A stretch of 64,000 nucleotides of DNA from JBQTIU01 sp052387815 (GTDB lineage: Bacteria > Pseudomonadota > Alphaproteobacteria > CACIAM-22H2), in NCBI GenBank assembly GCA_052387815.1, contig JBQTIU010000022.1, positions 62,001-126,000 of the forward strand, in the 5' to 3' direction. How positions within the stretch are numbered: position 1 is the stretch's first letter; each line of letters opens with the position of its first letter. Positions 44,302-52,883 of the stretch are shown one piece after another. The notes under the pieces are model-generated. The model had not been told where the DNA came from and made no database searches. It saw nothing but the letters and a program-made list of their open reading frames with translations. The translations under genes were made by a program, and so were the position numbers.

Positions 44302-45341
44302 GCGCGATTCCGGCCACGGCCCGCGAGCCGCTGTGGATCACCGAGGCCGAAACGGTCGCCCTCATCGATATGGGGGATGCGATCGTCGCCCTCGAGCGCG
44401 GCCTCGCCGCGGAGGGGCGCGGCGAGGCGGAGAACATGGTCAAGACGCATGCCACCTGGGGCAAAGACGACACGCTCCATGCCATCGGGGCCATCTTCCC
44501 GGCCACCGGCTTCGTCGGCACCAAGACCTGGGCGCATACCGGGGGCGGCGCCACGCCGCTCCTGCTGCTGTTCGACGCCCATGACGGCTCGCTCAAGGCG
44601 ATCATCGAGGCATTCGCGCTCGGCCAGTTGCGGACCGGAGGCATTTCGGGCGTCGCCACGCAATGGCTCGCCATGCCCGCGGCCGACGAGCTGGCGATCA
44701 TCGGGACGGGAAAACAGGCGATCACGCAGGTCGCGGCGGTCGCCGCCGTGCGGCCGCTCAAGCGGGTGCGGGTTTTCAGCCCGACGCCGGCCAACCGAGC
44801 GCGGTTCGCGGACCGCGTGACCAAGGAACTGCAAATTCCGGCGGCCGCCGCCGGCTCGGTCGCCGAGGCCGTCCGCGATGCGCCCATCATCACCTTGGTG
44901 ACGCGCGCCACTTCGCCCTTCCTTAGCTCCGCCATGGTCGCGCGCGGGGCGCACATCAACGCGGTGGGGGCCATCGTGCCCGCCCGGGTCGAGTTCGCCC
45001 ACGACCTGTTCGTGCGCTGCGGCCGGGTGGTGGTCGACAGCCCGCCCCAGGTCCAGAGGCTGTCGCGCGAGTTCATGGATCGCTACGGGTCGGACCCGGT
45101 CGCCTGGGAGGCCGTCGAATCGTTGTCGAAGGTCGTGGTCGGCCGCAAGTCGAGGTCGCCTGACACCGACTTGACGCTGTTCAAGGCGATGGGAATGGGC
45201 GTTTCCGACCTGTCGGTCGGCATCGAAGTCTATCGGCGCGCCGTCGAGCGCGGTCTCGGTCGCCGCATTCCGCGCCCGGAGCGCGCCATGCCCAGGTTGC
45301 GGGCCGTCGCGCCCGCGCAGAAGAGAGGAGCCGCATCATGA
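44298..45341 (+). CDS. Ornithine cyclodeaminase / mu-crystallin family protein
   Basis: NAD(P)-binding enzyme of 347 residues. The cofactor motif is ELAIIGTGKQAITQVAAVAA, with GTKTWAHTGGGATPLLLLFD before it and INAVGAIVPARVEF after it, as in the family. Members interconvert cyclic imines and amino acids or reduce ketimines; the exact substrate is open. ATGA overlaps on both sides show a tight operon with the CMD-like and cupin genes. Confidence 0.85.
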   Translation: MSAIPATAREPLWITEAETVALIDMGDAIVALERGLAAEGRGEAENMVKTHATWGKDDTLHAIGAIFPATGFVGTKTWAHTGGGATPLLLLFDAHDGSLKAIIEAFALGQLRTGGISGVATQWLAMPAADELAIIGTGKQAITQVAAVAAVRPLKRVRVFSPTPANRARFADRVTKELQIPAAAAGSVAEAVRDAPIITLVTRATSPFLSSAMVARGAHINAVGAIVPARVEFAHDLFVRCGRVVVDSPPQVQRLSREFMDRYGSDPVAWEAVESLSKVVVGRKSRSPDTDLTLFKAMGMGVSDLSVGIEVYRRAVERGLGRRIPRPERAMPRLRAVAPAQKRGAAS

Positions 45342-46429
45342 GCGAGAAATACTTCATCGACCGGACCGGCGTGAGCGCGCCGAACCTCGACCTGTGGCCG
45401 CCGGTGGTCGTTCCCAAGGAGGCGATCGAGAGCGAAATCGCGCGGCTCGCCTCGCTGCCGGCGCCGGCGAACGGACGGCGCGAATCGCTGATCGTTCACC
45501 CCCAGGCGAGGCCGCCGGGTCTCGGGCTCGCGGCCGGCATCGAGGTCAAGCTCTGCGTGCTGAAGCCCGGCGAGAAGACGGCGCCGATCCGCCACAACTC
45601 GACCCAGGTCAGTTTCTGCATCCAGGGGGCCGGGGCCGGCGTCATCGGTGGCAAGCGGATCGAATTCGCGCAGTACGACGTGTGGAACCACCCCTCGTAT
45701 ACGACGTATTGGCATATCAACGACACCGGGGAGCTGCAGGTCCGGCTCGCCTACTCCAACGCCGCGCTGCTCGACAAGCTCAACATCCACGTCGTCGACG
45801 AGTCTCCGCCGATCGTCGCGGCGGTGCCCCGCGCGGCCGAGCCGGCGGCGGCCGATCCGCGCCGCAAGAGCCCGTACGGGACCTTCGAGCTCACCGAGGA
45901 CGGCGCCTGGCTGATGCCATACGAGCTGTTGATCAATCCCCAGGCCGTGGAATCGAAGCCCCTGCATTGGCCGTGGAAGCTGGTCAAGGAACATCTCGAC
46001 AAGCTCGAGGCGCTGGGCAAGGACTACGTCGGCCGCCGGCTCTATCTGCTCTACAACCCGGCGACCGGGCGGACCAACGGCACGACCCCGAACTTCTTCG
46101 CCACGATGACGATTCGCCCGCCCAAGATCGTCGACCGGCCGCATCGCCATTCCTCGGCCGCGATCAACTACTACTTCCAAGGCAGCGGCCGCAGCACGGT
46201 GGAGGGCAAAGTCTACACCTGGAAGGCCGGCGACCTGATGCTGTCGGCCCCCGGCTGGGCGGTCCATAACCACGCCTCCTACGGCGATTACGTGTACGAG
46301 CTCACCGTTCAGGATCAGCCGCTCAACATCAACATGGAATCCCTGCTGTGGCAGGAAAGCCTGAAGCATCCGGCGGCGTTGCTCGGCGCCGAGCCCGGCT
46401 TCGAGACCAACCGGGCCAGGGCGGGCTGA
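45338..46429 (+). CDS. Bicupin protein, gentisate-dioxygenase-like
   Basis: Protein of 363 residues with two cupin domains. The first (about residues 60-150) includes SFCIQGAGAGVIGGKRIEFA. The second (about 230-335) includes DRPHRHSSAAINYYFQGSGR and LSAPGWAVHNHASYG, which supply the His ligands for a metal. The layout resembles gentisate 1,2-dioxygenase and related ring-cleaving enzymes. The first domain lacks a full His set. It overlaps the previous gene by 4 bases. Confidence 0.78.
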   Translation: MSEKYFIDRTGVSAPNLDLWPPVVVPKEAIESEIARLASLPAPANGRRESLIVHPQARPPGLGLAAGIEVKLCVLKPGEKTAPIRHNSTQVSFCIQGAGAGVIGGKRIEFAQYDVWNHPSYTTYWHINDTGELQVRLAYSNAALLDKLNIHVVDESPPIVAAVPRAAEPAAADPRRKSPYGTFELTEDGAWLMPYELLINPQAVESKPLHWPWKLVKEHLDKLEALGKDYVGRRLYLLYNPATGRTNGTTPNFFATMTIRPPKIVDRPHRHSSAAINYYFQGSGRSTVEGKVYTWKAGDLMLSAPGWAVHNHASYGDYVYELTVQDQPLNINMESLLWQESLKHPAALLGAEPGFETNRARAG

Positions 46430-46436
46430 GGCGCCC

Positions 46437-47354
46437 ATGATCGAGCTGGCCAAGGACAAGCTGCGCGGCTCCTACCCGCCGCTGGTGAGCCCGTTCACGA
46501 ACGGCAAGGTCGACTACGACGCCTATGCCGGACTCGTCGAGCGGCAGATCAAGGAGGGCTCGCACGGCATCGTCGTCAACGGGACGACCGGCGAGCCGAC
46601 CACCCTTACGATCGCCGAGCGCAACAAGCTGGTCGAGGTGGCGGTCGAGGCCGCATCCGGCTGCATCGCGGTCGTGGCGGCCACCGGCTCGCAGAGCCAT
46701 GCCGAATCGGTGGCGCTCACGCGCGCGGCCGAGAAGGCCGGCGCCGATGCGGTGCTCGTCGTCACGCCGTACTTCATCCGCCCGCCCCAGCGCGGCCTCG
46801 TCGACTACTACCTGGACATCGGCCGGCAGACCGCCCTTCCGCTCATGATCTACCACATCCCGGGCCGCGCGGCCGTCAACCTGACCGCCGACACGATCGC
46901 CGCCATCGCGGAGCGAGTGCCGAACCTGGTCGGAATCAAGCACGCTGTCAACGATCTCAACCTGGTGACCGAGCTCTTGGCCCGGCTCGGGTTCGAGTTC
47001 CGGGTGTTCGTCGGCCTCGAGGATTTGAGCTTTCCGATGCTGGCGGTCGGCGCGGCGGGACTCATGAACGCGGTCGGCAACCTTGCGCCACGCAAGGTGG
47101 CGGCGCTCTACGAAGCGACGGCGGCCGGCAAGCTTGCGCAAGCCCGCGCCCTTCATTACGAGCTGTTCGAGCTCAATCAGGCGGTGTTCTTCGACACCAA
47201 CCCCATCCCAATGAAATACATGATGAAGCGCTTGGGCCTGCTCGCCAACGAAGAGCACCGGCTGCCGATGGTGCCGGCCACGCCCGAGCTCGCGCGACGC
47301 TTGGACGAGGTGTTGCGGCGCGCGGGTCTGCTCAAGCGCGCGGCGGCCGAGTAG
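46437..47354 (+). CDS. DapA-family (DHDPS/NAL) aldolase or hydratase-aldolase
   Basis: Class I aldolase-fold enzyme of 305 residues. The Schiff-base lysine is in LVGIKHAVNDLN and the catalytic Tyr in MIYHIPGRAAVNL; GIVVNGTTGEPTTL is the pyruvate-carboxylate site. True DapA would be expected near housekeeping genes, whereas here it is the last gene of a catabolic cluster. A hydratase-aldolase that releases pyruvate from a ring-cleavage product is plausible. It lies 7 bases after the bicupin gene. Confidence 0.83.
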   Translation: MIELAKDKLRGSYPPLVSPFTNGKVDYDAYAGLVERQIKEGSHGIVVNGTTGEPTTLTIAERNKLVEVAVEAASGCIAVVAATGSQSHAESVALTRAAEKAGADAVLVVTPYFIRPPQRGLVDYYLDIGRQTALPLMIYHIPGRAAVNLTADTIAAIAERVPNLVGIKHAVNDLNLVTELLARLGFEFRVFVGLEDLSFPMLAVGAAGLMNAVGNLAPRKVAALYEATAAGKLAQARALHYELFELNQAVFFDTNPIPMKYMMKRLGLLANEEHRLPMVPATPELARRLDEVLRRAGLLKRAAAE

Positions 47355-47385
47355 GCATGGCCGCCCTTTCCTTTTGCGCTGGCCT

Positions 47386-47913
47386 TCAGATCGGGTAGAT
47401 CAGCGAGGCCGGCACGAGGTTCGAATCGAAGACGCAGAGCCGTTCCTTGAACACCAGCCGGCCCTGGTGGCGGACCAGCTTGTCGAGATAGCGTCCGGTG
47501 TTGAAGATCCGAGTCTCCTCGTCGACCCTGGTCTCGAGGACGAGGTAACTGGCCTGGGCCTCGATGACGCCGTCGACCATGCCCCGGATGCGGACCGGCC
47601 CGACGAGATGGCGCATGAACCGCGGCGCGTAGACGGCCGTTTGCCGGATCGCGACCACGCGGTCCTTGAGCATGCCGCGGCTCTCGCAGCGCAGGGTGGC
47701 GAGCGGCAAGCCGCGATCGAAATTCTCGCGGGGAATGATCTTGTACGTGCACTCATCGGTGAACAAGTCGGGCCAGCGCTCGAGCTCGTCGTCGTCGAGG
47801 CAGGTCGCGTAGTCGCAGTAGAGATCCTCGATCTCGAGGCGCAGTTCGCGCAGCTCGCGCGGATCCATGGACTCTCGCGCATTGGTCGGGCGTTGCACGG
47901 CCGCGACCCTCAC
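47386..47913 (-). CDS. Ring-hydroxylating dioxygenase small (beta) subunit
   Basis: Protein of 175 residues with the cone-shaped beta-subunit fold: LRLEIEDLYCDYATCLDDDE, LERWPDLFTDECTYKIIPRE, and MVDGVIEAQASYLVLETRVD. The GTG at 47913 overlaps the stop of the alpha-subunit gene (GTGA), which makes it the likely start; an ATG at 47868 is the alternative. It structurally supports the oxygenase hexamer. Confidence 0.9.
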   Translation of the reverse strand: MRVAAVQRPTNARESMDPRELRELRLEIEDLYCDYATCLDDDELERWPDLFTDECTYKIIPRENFDRGLPLATLRCESRGMLKDRVVAIRQTAVYAPRFMRHLVGPVRIRGMVDGVIEAQASYLVLETRVDEETRIFNTGRYLDKLVRHQGRLVFKERLCVFDSNLVPASLIYPI

Positions 47914-49169
47914 AGCCCCATGACTTCGCGGTAATGCTTATAGAAACCGCGGACCGAGGTCTCGGTGACCAGGTGCGGCTCGTTGCGGACCTCGCGCCCG
48001 CCCATCTCGAGCACGCTGGCGTCATCGGGATAGGGCGCGACGCCGAGTTGCGAGAATTCCATCATTTCGCTGTCATCGACCGAGACATAGCCGGCCGGCC
48101 CCATCAGGTTGGCCTGGCGCAGGCGGCGCGTCGTCATCTCCTCGCTGTCGGCGGCGTAGCCGAAGAAGGTCCACACCAATTCGAATTCCCGTGGTCCGCG
48201 CGTCACCAGCTGGCGCGTGGCCAGCGTGTTCGACTGCTGCTGGATAATCAGGTTCGGCCACAGCGTCTGCATAACCACCGTGGCCTCGCCCGGGAACTCG
48301 CGCACCGGGTCCAGGAGCCGCGCGTCGTTGAGCTTGAAATCGGGCCGCATCGACTTCATGTCGGCGGTGGCTTCGCTCGCCTTTTGCTCGCCCTTGCGCG
48401 AGATGAGCGCCGCGTGCCGCCCGCTGTCGTCCATCTCGACCGCCGAGGGCTGATCGGCCCGGAAGAGCCCGAAGGTGACCAGGAAGACATGCAGCAGGCT
48501 CGCGTGATAGGGGTCCTTGATGTTCTCGAACATCAGCTTCCAGTTGCTGCGGATGGCCTGGCGCATGTAGCCGAGCAGCGTCAGCGGGCGCCCGTCGAAC
48601 ACGCGATCGAAATATTTGAGCATCGGCGGCCCGAGGTAGTCCTCGAAGGACGGCATGTCGTGGCGGAAGCTCGCGAAGACGACGCCGTGGCGCTCCGTGA
48701 CCGCGAGCTTGCGCAGGCCGTGGTCCTCGGGCTTGAAATCGGCCGGCATGCCGCCCTGCTTGTTGACCCCGCGGCGGAACGGCACGCCGATGAGGTTGCC
48801 CTTGAGGTCATAGGTCCACTGGTGGTAGGGGCACATGAACTCGCGCGTGTTGCCGAGGCTGCGACGGCAGAACTGGACGCCGCGATGGGCGCACTTGTTG
48901 ACGACGACGTTGATCCCACCCTCGGCGTCGCGCGTCACGATCACCGCCTTGTCCCCGATCGAACTGCGTTTGAAATCGCCCGGGTTCGGGATCTCCGCCG
49001 CGAGCCCGACGTAGTTCCAGCTCGGCCCGCAGAAGATCCGCTCCTGCTCGCGCGCATAGAGCTCGGGATCGGTGTAGACCCAGTGGGGCACCCGCGACAC
49101 GCCCTCGCGGGGCCATGCCCGATCGGCCGTGGCGTGTGCGCTGGCCGCTGCCATGCCCCTTCCGTTCAT
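47910..49169 (-). CDS. Ring-hydroxylating dioxygenase large (alpha) subunit
   Basis: Catalytic subunit of 419 residues. The Rieske centre is formed by KCAHRGVQFC and FMCPYHQWTYDLKG (Cys-x-His ... Cys-x2-His). The mononuclear iron site is in NWKLMFENIKDPYHASLLHV (Asp and two His). It would insert both atoms of oxygen into an aromatic ring. The ATG at 49169 has gggagg 8 bases before it. The operon is convergent with the DapA-family gene, and the Rieske ferredoxin of the other strand is a likely partner. Substrate unknown; an aromatic carboxylate or amine fits the neighbours. Confidence 0.92.
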   Translation of the reverse strand: MNGRGMAAASAHATADRAWPREGVSRVPHWVYTDPELYAREQERIFCGPSWNYVGLAAEIPNPGDFKRSSIGDKAVIVTRDAEGGINVVVNKCAHRGVQFCRRSLGNTREFMCPYHQWTYDLKGNLIGVPFRRGVNKQGGMPADFKPEDHGLRKLAVTERHGVVFASFRHDMPSFEDYLGPPMLKYFDRVFDGRPLTLLGYMRQAIRSNWKLMFENIKDPYHASLLHVFLVTFGLFRADQPSAVEMDDSGRHAALISRKGEQKASEATADMKSMRPDFKLNDARLLDPVREFPGEATVVMQTLWPNLIIQQQSNTLATRQLVTRGPREFELVWTFFGYAADSEEMTTRRLRQANLMGPAGYVSVDDSEMMEFSQLGVAPYPDDASVLEMGGREVRNEPHLVTETSVRGFYKHYREVMGL

Positions 49170-49306
49170 CCGCTGGCCTCCCCGCCCGAGCCGGCAGCCG
49201 AAGTGCCCGGGTGCGCCAGGGCGGGCCAAAAACATAGCTTTCGAAGCAATCGCTTAGCACGATGGCGCGCCCCCGGTCAACAAGCAGGGCGGCACGCCTT
49301 TTCACG

Positions 49307-50101
49307 TTATCTCCGCAACAGGCGTTCAACTTCGTCGCCGGCGTCGAAGACGAGGTTGAGTATTGCCGCCGTGACCGTGATGGCGAGCGTGGGCCACAAG
49401 AGCAGCACAGGGTTGTCGAAAAGGAACAGCCGGTACTCGTGTACCATGGCCCCCCAGTCGGGGCGGGAGGTGTCGGCGCCCAACCCGAGGAAGGCCAGCG
49501 CGGCGTAGCTGAGCACGTTTCGGCCGGCATCGCTTCCGAGATAGGTCGATACGGTATCGCGGATACTCGGCAGAACATGGCGCCGGAGCTTTCCCCATGT
49601 CCCCGCCCCCAGCGCCTCGGCGGCGCGCATGTAATCCTGGGCGAGGACGCGGGTCGTGAGGTGGTGGGCAAGCATTGCGTAGGATCCCCAACCGGCGACG
49701 CCAAGCGCGACCCCCGCGGTCACCGGGGTGAGCCCGACCAGCGTCGTCAGGGTTAGGGCCAGCACGAGTTGCGGCATGACGATGACGAATTCCGCCGCCC
49801 TCACCAGGGCGCCCTCGACGAGCCGGCCGGAGAGCGCCGCAATCACGCCGATGAGCGTCCCGGTCAAAGCCGAGACCACGGTGACCACGACCAATACGGT
49901 CGCGGTATGACCCGCGCCGACCATGAGCCGCGACAGCACATCGCGACCGAGATGGTCGGTCCCGAGCGGATGGATCAGCGATGGGCCGGCGTGGCGGAGC
50001 AGTAAATCGACGGCATCCGGGTCGTGCGGCTGCCAGACCGCCGCGAGCACGATTGCCAGGCAAATGACGGCGAGGACCGAAGGAGGTAGCCGCCGCCTCA
50101 T
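49307..50101 (-). CDS. ABC transporter permease, DppC/NikC type (riboswitch operon)
   Basis: Permease of 264 residues, short for the family, starting MRRRLPPSVLAVICLAIVLA. It shows LIHPLGTDHLGRDVLSRLMV and an EAA loop QDYMRAAEALGAGTWGKLRR. The ATG overlaps the stop of the upstream permease. It is the last gene of an operon headed by the cobalamin riboswitch at 52672-52842. No ATPase gene follows; the next genes downstream encode the dioxygenase. Confidence 0.9.
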   Translation of the reverse strand: MRRRLPPSVLAVICLAIVLAAVWQPHDPDAVDLLLRHAGPSLIHPLGTDHLGRDVLSRLMVGAGHTATVLVVVTVVSALTGTLIGVIAALSGRLVEGALVRAAEFVIVMPQLVLALTLTTLVGLTPVTAGVALGVAGWGSYAMLAHHLTTRVLAQDYMRAAEALGAGTWGKLRRHVLPSIRDTVSTYLGSDAGRNVLSYAALAFLGLGADTSRPDWGAMVHEYRLFLFDNPVLLLWPTLAITVTAAILNLVFDAGDEVERLLRR

Positions 50102-51009
50102 TGGATCCTCGGGTCCAGCCGGCGCCGCACGAGGCCCGCGACGAGCCCCACCGCGAGCATCCAGACACTGATGGCGACGATGTAGCCCTGGAGCACGAAA
50201 TAGTCCCGGGCGGCGATGCTCTGGACGAGGAAGTCGCTGATGCCGGGCACGGCAAAGACGACCTCGGTGACCGCGGTGCCCCCGATGGCCCAGCCGCACT
50301 CCGGCGTCAGCGCGCCGAGCAGGCCGAACAGCGCATGCCTGGAGCCATGCCGTCGCAGCGCCTGCCGAGGGGAGAGCCCTTTGGCGAGGGCCGTGCGGAA
50401 GAAGGGACGAGTCTGCACGGCCCGCAGTTCGGAGCGGAACACCCGGACGAGCGAGCCGGTCGAGTACAGAGCGACGATGAGGGTTGGCAGGACAATCTGT
50501 TCGAGGAATCCGCCGGAGAACGGCCGGATCAAACGGAACTCAATAGCCAGGAGCCAGATCGCGAAGAGACCAGTGACGAAGATCGGCACCGACTGGGACA
50601 AGACGGTGATCGCGCGCGAGAGCCGGTCGGCGACGCCGTTCGGGCGCGCCGCCGCCTCGAACCCCAGCGCGATGGCCACCGCGGTTGCCAGCGCCAATCC
50701 GCCGAGGCCAAGCGCGAGCGAGACCGGCAATCGGGCCAGGAATTCGTGGAGGATCGGTTGCCGGGTCCGAAACGAGGTTCCCCAATCGCCGGAAATGAAC
50801 CGCGCCAGCCAAAACCAATACTGTTCGACCAGCGATCGGTCGAGGCCCCATTCCTTATGGAGAGCGGCAATCGCCTCTGGGGTGACCGCCAGATGGGCAT
50901 CGGTCAAAAGCAGCACCGCCGGGTCGCCGGGCATCGCCCGGATGGTGGCGAAGGCGACCAGGCTCGCCAACCACAGCAGCAGGAAACTGCGCCCGACCAG
51001 ACGAACCAT
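50098..51009 (-). CDS. ABC transporter permease, DppB/NikB type (riboswitch operon)
   Basis: Permease of 303 residues with the N-terminal helix FLLLWLASLVAFATIRAMPG, RFISGDWGTSFRTRQPILHE and an EAA loop RPFFRTALAKGLSPRQALRR. It starts 22 bases after the binding protein gene. Like the other two genes of this operon it belongs to the peptide/nickel/opine family, some members of which carry metal chelates. Confidence 0.9.
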   Translation of the reverse strand: MVRLVGRSFLLLWLASLVAFATIRAMPGDPAVLLLTDAHLAVTPEAIAALHKEWGLDRSLVEQYWFWLARFISGDWGTSFRTRQPILHEFLARLPVSLALGLGGLALATAVAIALGFEAAARPNGVADRLSRAITVLSQSVPIFVTGLFAIWLLAIEFRLIRPFSGGFLEQIVLPTLIVALYSTGSLVRVFRSELRAVQTRPFFRTALAKGLSPRQALRRHGSRHALFGLLGALTPECGWAIGGTAVTEVVFAVPGISDFLVQSIAARDYFVLQGYIVAISVWMLAVGLVAGLVRRRLDPRIQ

Positions 51010-51031
51010 GCGCGGCCCGCGCCTTTCGCCG

Positions 51032-52549
51032 CTATCGCCGCAAGCCCATCTCCGGCCGCACGATGAAGTAGTCGGATGGATAGGGACGATAGTCGGCCAG
51101 GCGCTCGGACAGCCCGGTGTGGACGAGCGGTGTCATCAGGAAGGCCGCCGGTGCCTCCTCGAACATGATCGCCTGGGCCTTCTTGAGCAACGCGGTGCGC
51201 GCGTTGCCATCGGTGGTCTCGCGAAGCCGGTCGAGAACGGCGTCGATGCGCGGCATGGAAAGCCGAGAGAAGTTGTGCACCGCCGTCGAGCGCATAAGGC
51301 GTTCGAGGATGAATGCGCCGTCGCCGCCGGGGGCGGCATGGGTCGCCAAGAACGCAAGATGGTAGTTCCCCTCCAGGATGGCCGTCGTGATCGCCTCGAC
51401 CGCCCGGGTCGCGATCCGAAAGCCGAGCGCGCCCAACTGCGATTTCACGACCGGCGCCAGCGTGAGAAAGTCGGGTCTTTGCGGTGAGGACAGCAGGACC
51501 AATTCGAGCCCCCGGTCGTCCTTGCGGCGGACGCCATCGCGAGCGAGCCGCCATCCCGCCTCGTCGAGAAGGCGTTCCGCCTGGGCGCGGTCGGTTGGCC
51601 GCGGCGCAGGCAGCGCGAACGGCATGATGGACGGGTAAATGCCGGTTGCCACCTCGCCGCCGCCGGCTGCCTCCACGAGCATGCCCCGGTCCAATGCCAG
51701 ATCGACCGCGCGTCGCACCCGCACGTCGTCGAGCGGGGGACGGCTGGCCTGGAAGAACATCATATACTGGTACGCGACCAGCGTGGACTTGATCGTCAGG
51801 TTGGGATTGCGGCGCAGGCGCGGCAGGTTGTCCGCGGCAAGCTCGTAGGCAAGATCGGCTTCCCCGATTTCCAACGCCAGCGCCCGTGCCTGCGGATCGA
51901 TGATCCGCCGCACTGTCACGTTCGGACGGGTCGGCGCGCCGGGGAAGTGCGGGTTCGGGTGCAGAACGATACGATCTCCGGGCCGGTGCTCGACGATCCG
52001 GTAGGGGCCGGTGAAGACGATCTGGCCGCCGACCGGCTTATGGATCATCTGCGCCCACTCGGCCAGAACCGATGCCATGACCGGCACCGGCCGTTCGGGA
52101 CGCAGCCGCAGCGTCAGCGCGTCGAGCATGTCGATCTCCAGGCGGCCGGTCTGCGCGGCGGCGATGGGATTACCGGTATTGGCGCGCAGCAGGGCGGCGC
52201 GGACGGTCTCGGCATCGACCGGGCTGCCGTCGCTGAATGTGCGATCCGGGCGCAAGCGCAGGCGCCACGTCGGACCCTCCGCCGTGACGCTTTCGGCGAG
52301 GTGCGGTACGATCTCGCCGCCTTCGTCGAGCCGGAACAATCCCTCTGCGACGCCATGGGACTGCAAGGACCAGCCGGCGTTGCCTCGAATGGGATCAAGG
52401 GTGTCGGCGAGAAACGCTTGCGCGACCGTGATCATCGGCCGCGCGCCTGCCATGGCGGGCATCGCGATGACCGTCAGAGCGAGCGCGATGAATAGGCGCG
52501 ACCGGAAGAACGGCTGAACAAAATCGGAGGTTCGCGTAGGCGGAGCCAT
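51032..52549 (-). CDS. ABC transporter solute-binding protein, family 5 (riboswitch operon)
   Basis: Periplasmic binding protein of 505 residues with a signal peptide (FIALALTVIAMPAMAGARP). SBP_bac_5 features are LRPDRTFSDGSPVDAETV and FTGPYRIVEHRPGDRIVL. It is the first gene behind a cobalamin riboswitch, so its production should fall when B12 is plentiful. In other bacteria, B12-controlled members of this transporter class are thought to import cobalt or nickel; direct corrinoid uptake normally uses BtuFCD. Function is therefore inferred from regulation, not from residues in the protein. Confidence 0.9.
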   Translation of the reverse strand: MAPPTRTSDFVQPFFRSRLFIALALTVIAMPAMAGARPMITVAQAFLADTLDPIRGNAGWSLQSHGVAEGLFRLDEGGEIVPHLAESVTAEGPTWRLRLRPDRTFSDGSPVDAETVRAALLRANTGNPIAAAQTGRLEIDMLDALTLRLRPERPVPVMASVLAEWAQMIHKPVGGQIVFTGPYRIVEHRPGDRIVLHPNPHFPGAPTRPNVTVRRIIDPQARALALEIGEADLAYELAADNLPRLRRNPNLTIKSTLVAYQYMMFFQASRPPLDDVRVRRAVDLALDRGMLVEAAGGGEVATGIYPSIMPFALPAPRPTDRAQAERLLDEAGWRLARDGVRRKDDRGLELVLLSSPQRPDFLTLAPVVKSQLGALGFRIATRAVEAITTAILEGNYHLAFLATHAAPGGDGAFILERLMRSTAVHNFSRLSMPRIDAVLDRLRETTDGNARTALLKKAQAIMFEEAPAAFLMTPLVHTGLSERLADYRPYPSDYFIVRPEMGLRR

Positions 52550-52671
52550 CGGACACCTCGACGCAGGACGTCTGACACGTCACCGCGAACGAGGCGCGGC
52601 CCCCGCTCGAGAACAGCGGAAGCCGACCACCCATCGGTACACCCCGTCCGATGTGCTCGCGCTGACCACGC

Positions 52672-52842
52672 CGATGGCAGGTCTCCGGACTCGCGGGTCT
52701 CTGCCGTCCGCCGCCTTCCCAGTCACCCAGTGGCCGTATGGCGTCCGGCTCGCCGCCTACCGTAGCGGGGGCTGTCGCGGCATGAGGCGTGCGCCCGAAC
52801 CGCGTTCCCTTTTCATCCCCGGCAGGGGAACCATCGAGATCA
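52672..52842 (-). ncRNA. Cobalamin (AdoCbl) riboswitch
   Basis: Read on the minus strand, the leader has the expected order. GGTTCCCCTGCCGGGG then GATGAAAAGGGAAC comes first. Next are GACAGCCCCCGCTACGGTAG, GCCACTGG (52727-52734) with GGGAAGGCG after it, and finally the B12 box AGTCCGGAGACCTGCC (52676-52691; consensus AGCCAGGAGACCTGCC). It lies 127 bases before the binding protein gene. Repression by adenosylcobalamin, probably by hiding the ribosome binding site or by termination, is the known mode of this class. Confidence 0.93.
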
Positions 52843-52883
52843 TGATAGCTACGCGCCGCGCCGATGTCAAGTTTGCCGGCGCC

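Noticed and set aside
46437..47354. Genuine lysine-pathway dapA
   Set aside because: Family residues allow it, but the position at the end of a catabolic operon makes a hydratase-aldolase or related enzyme more likely, so no gene symbol was given.
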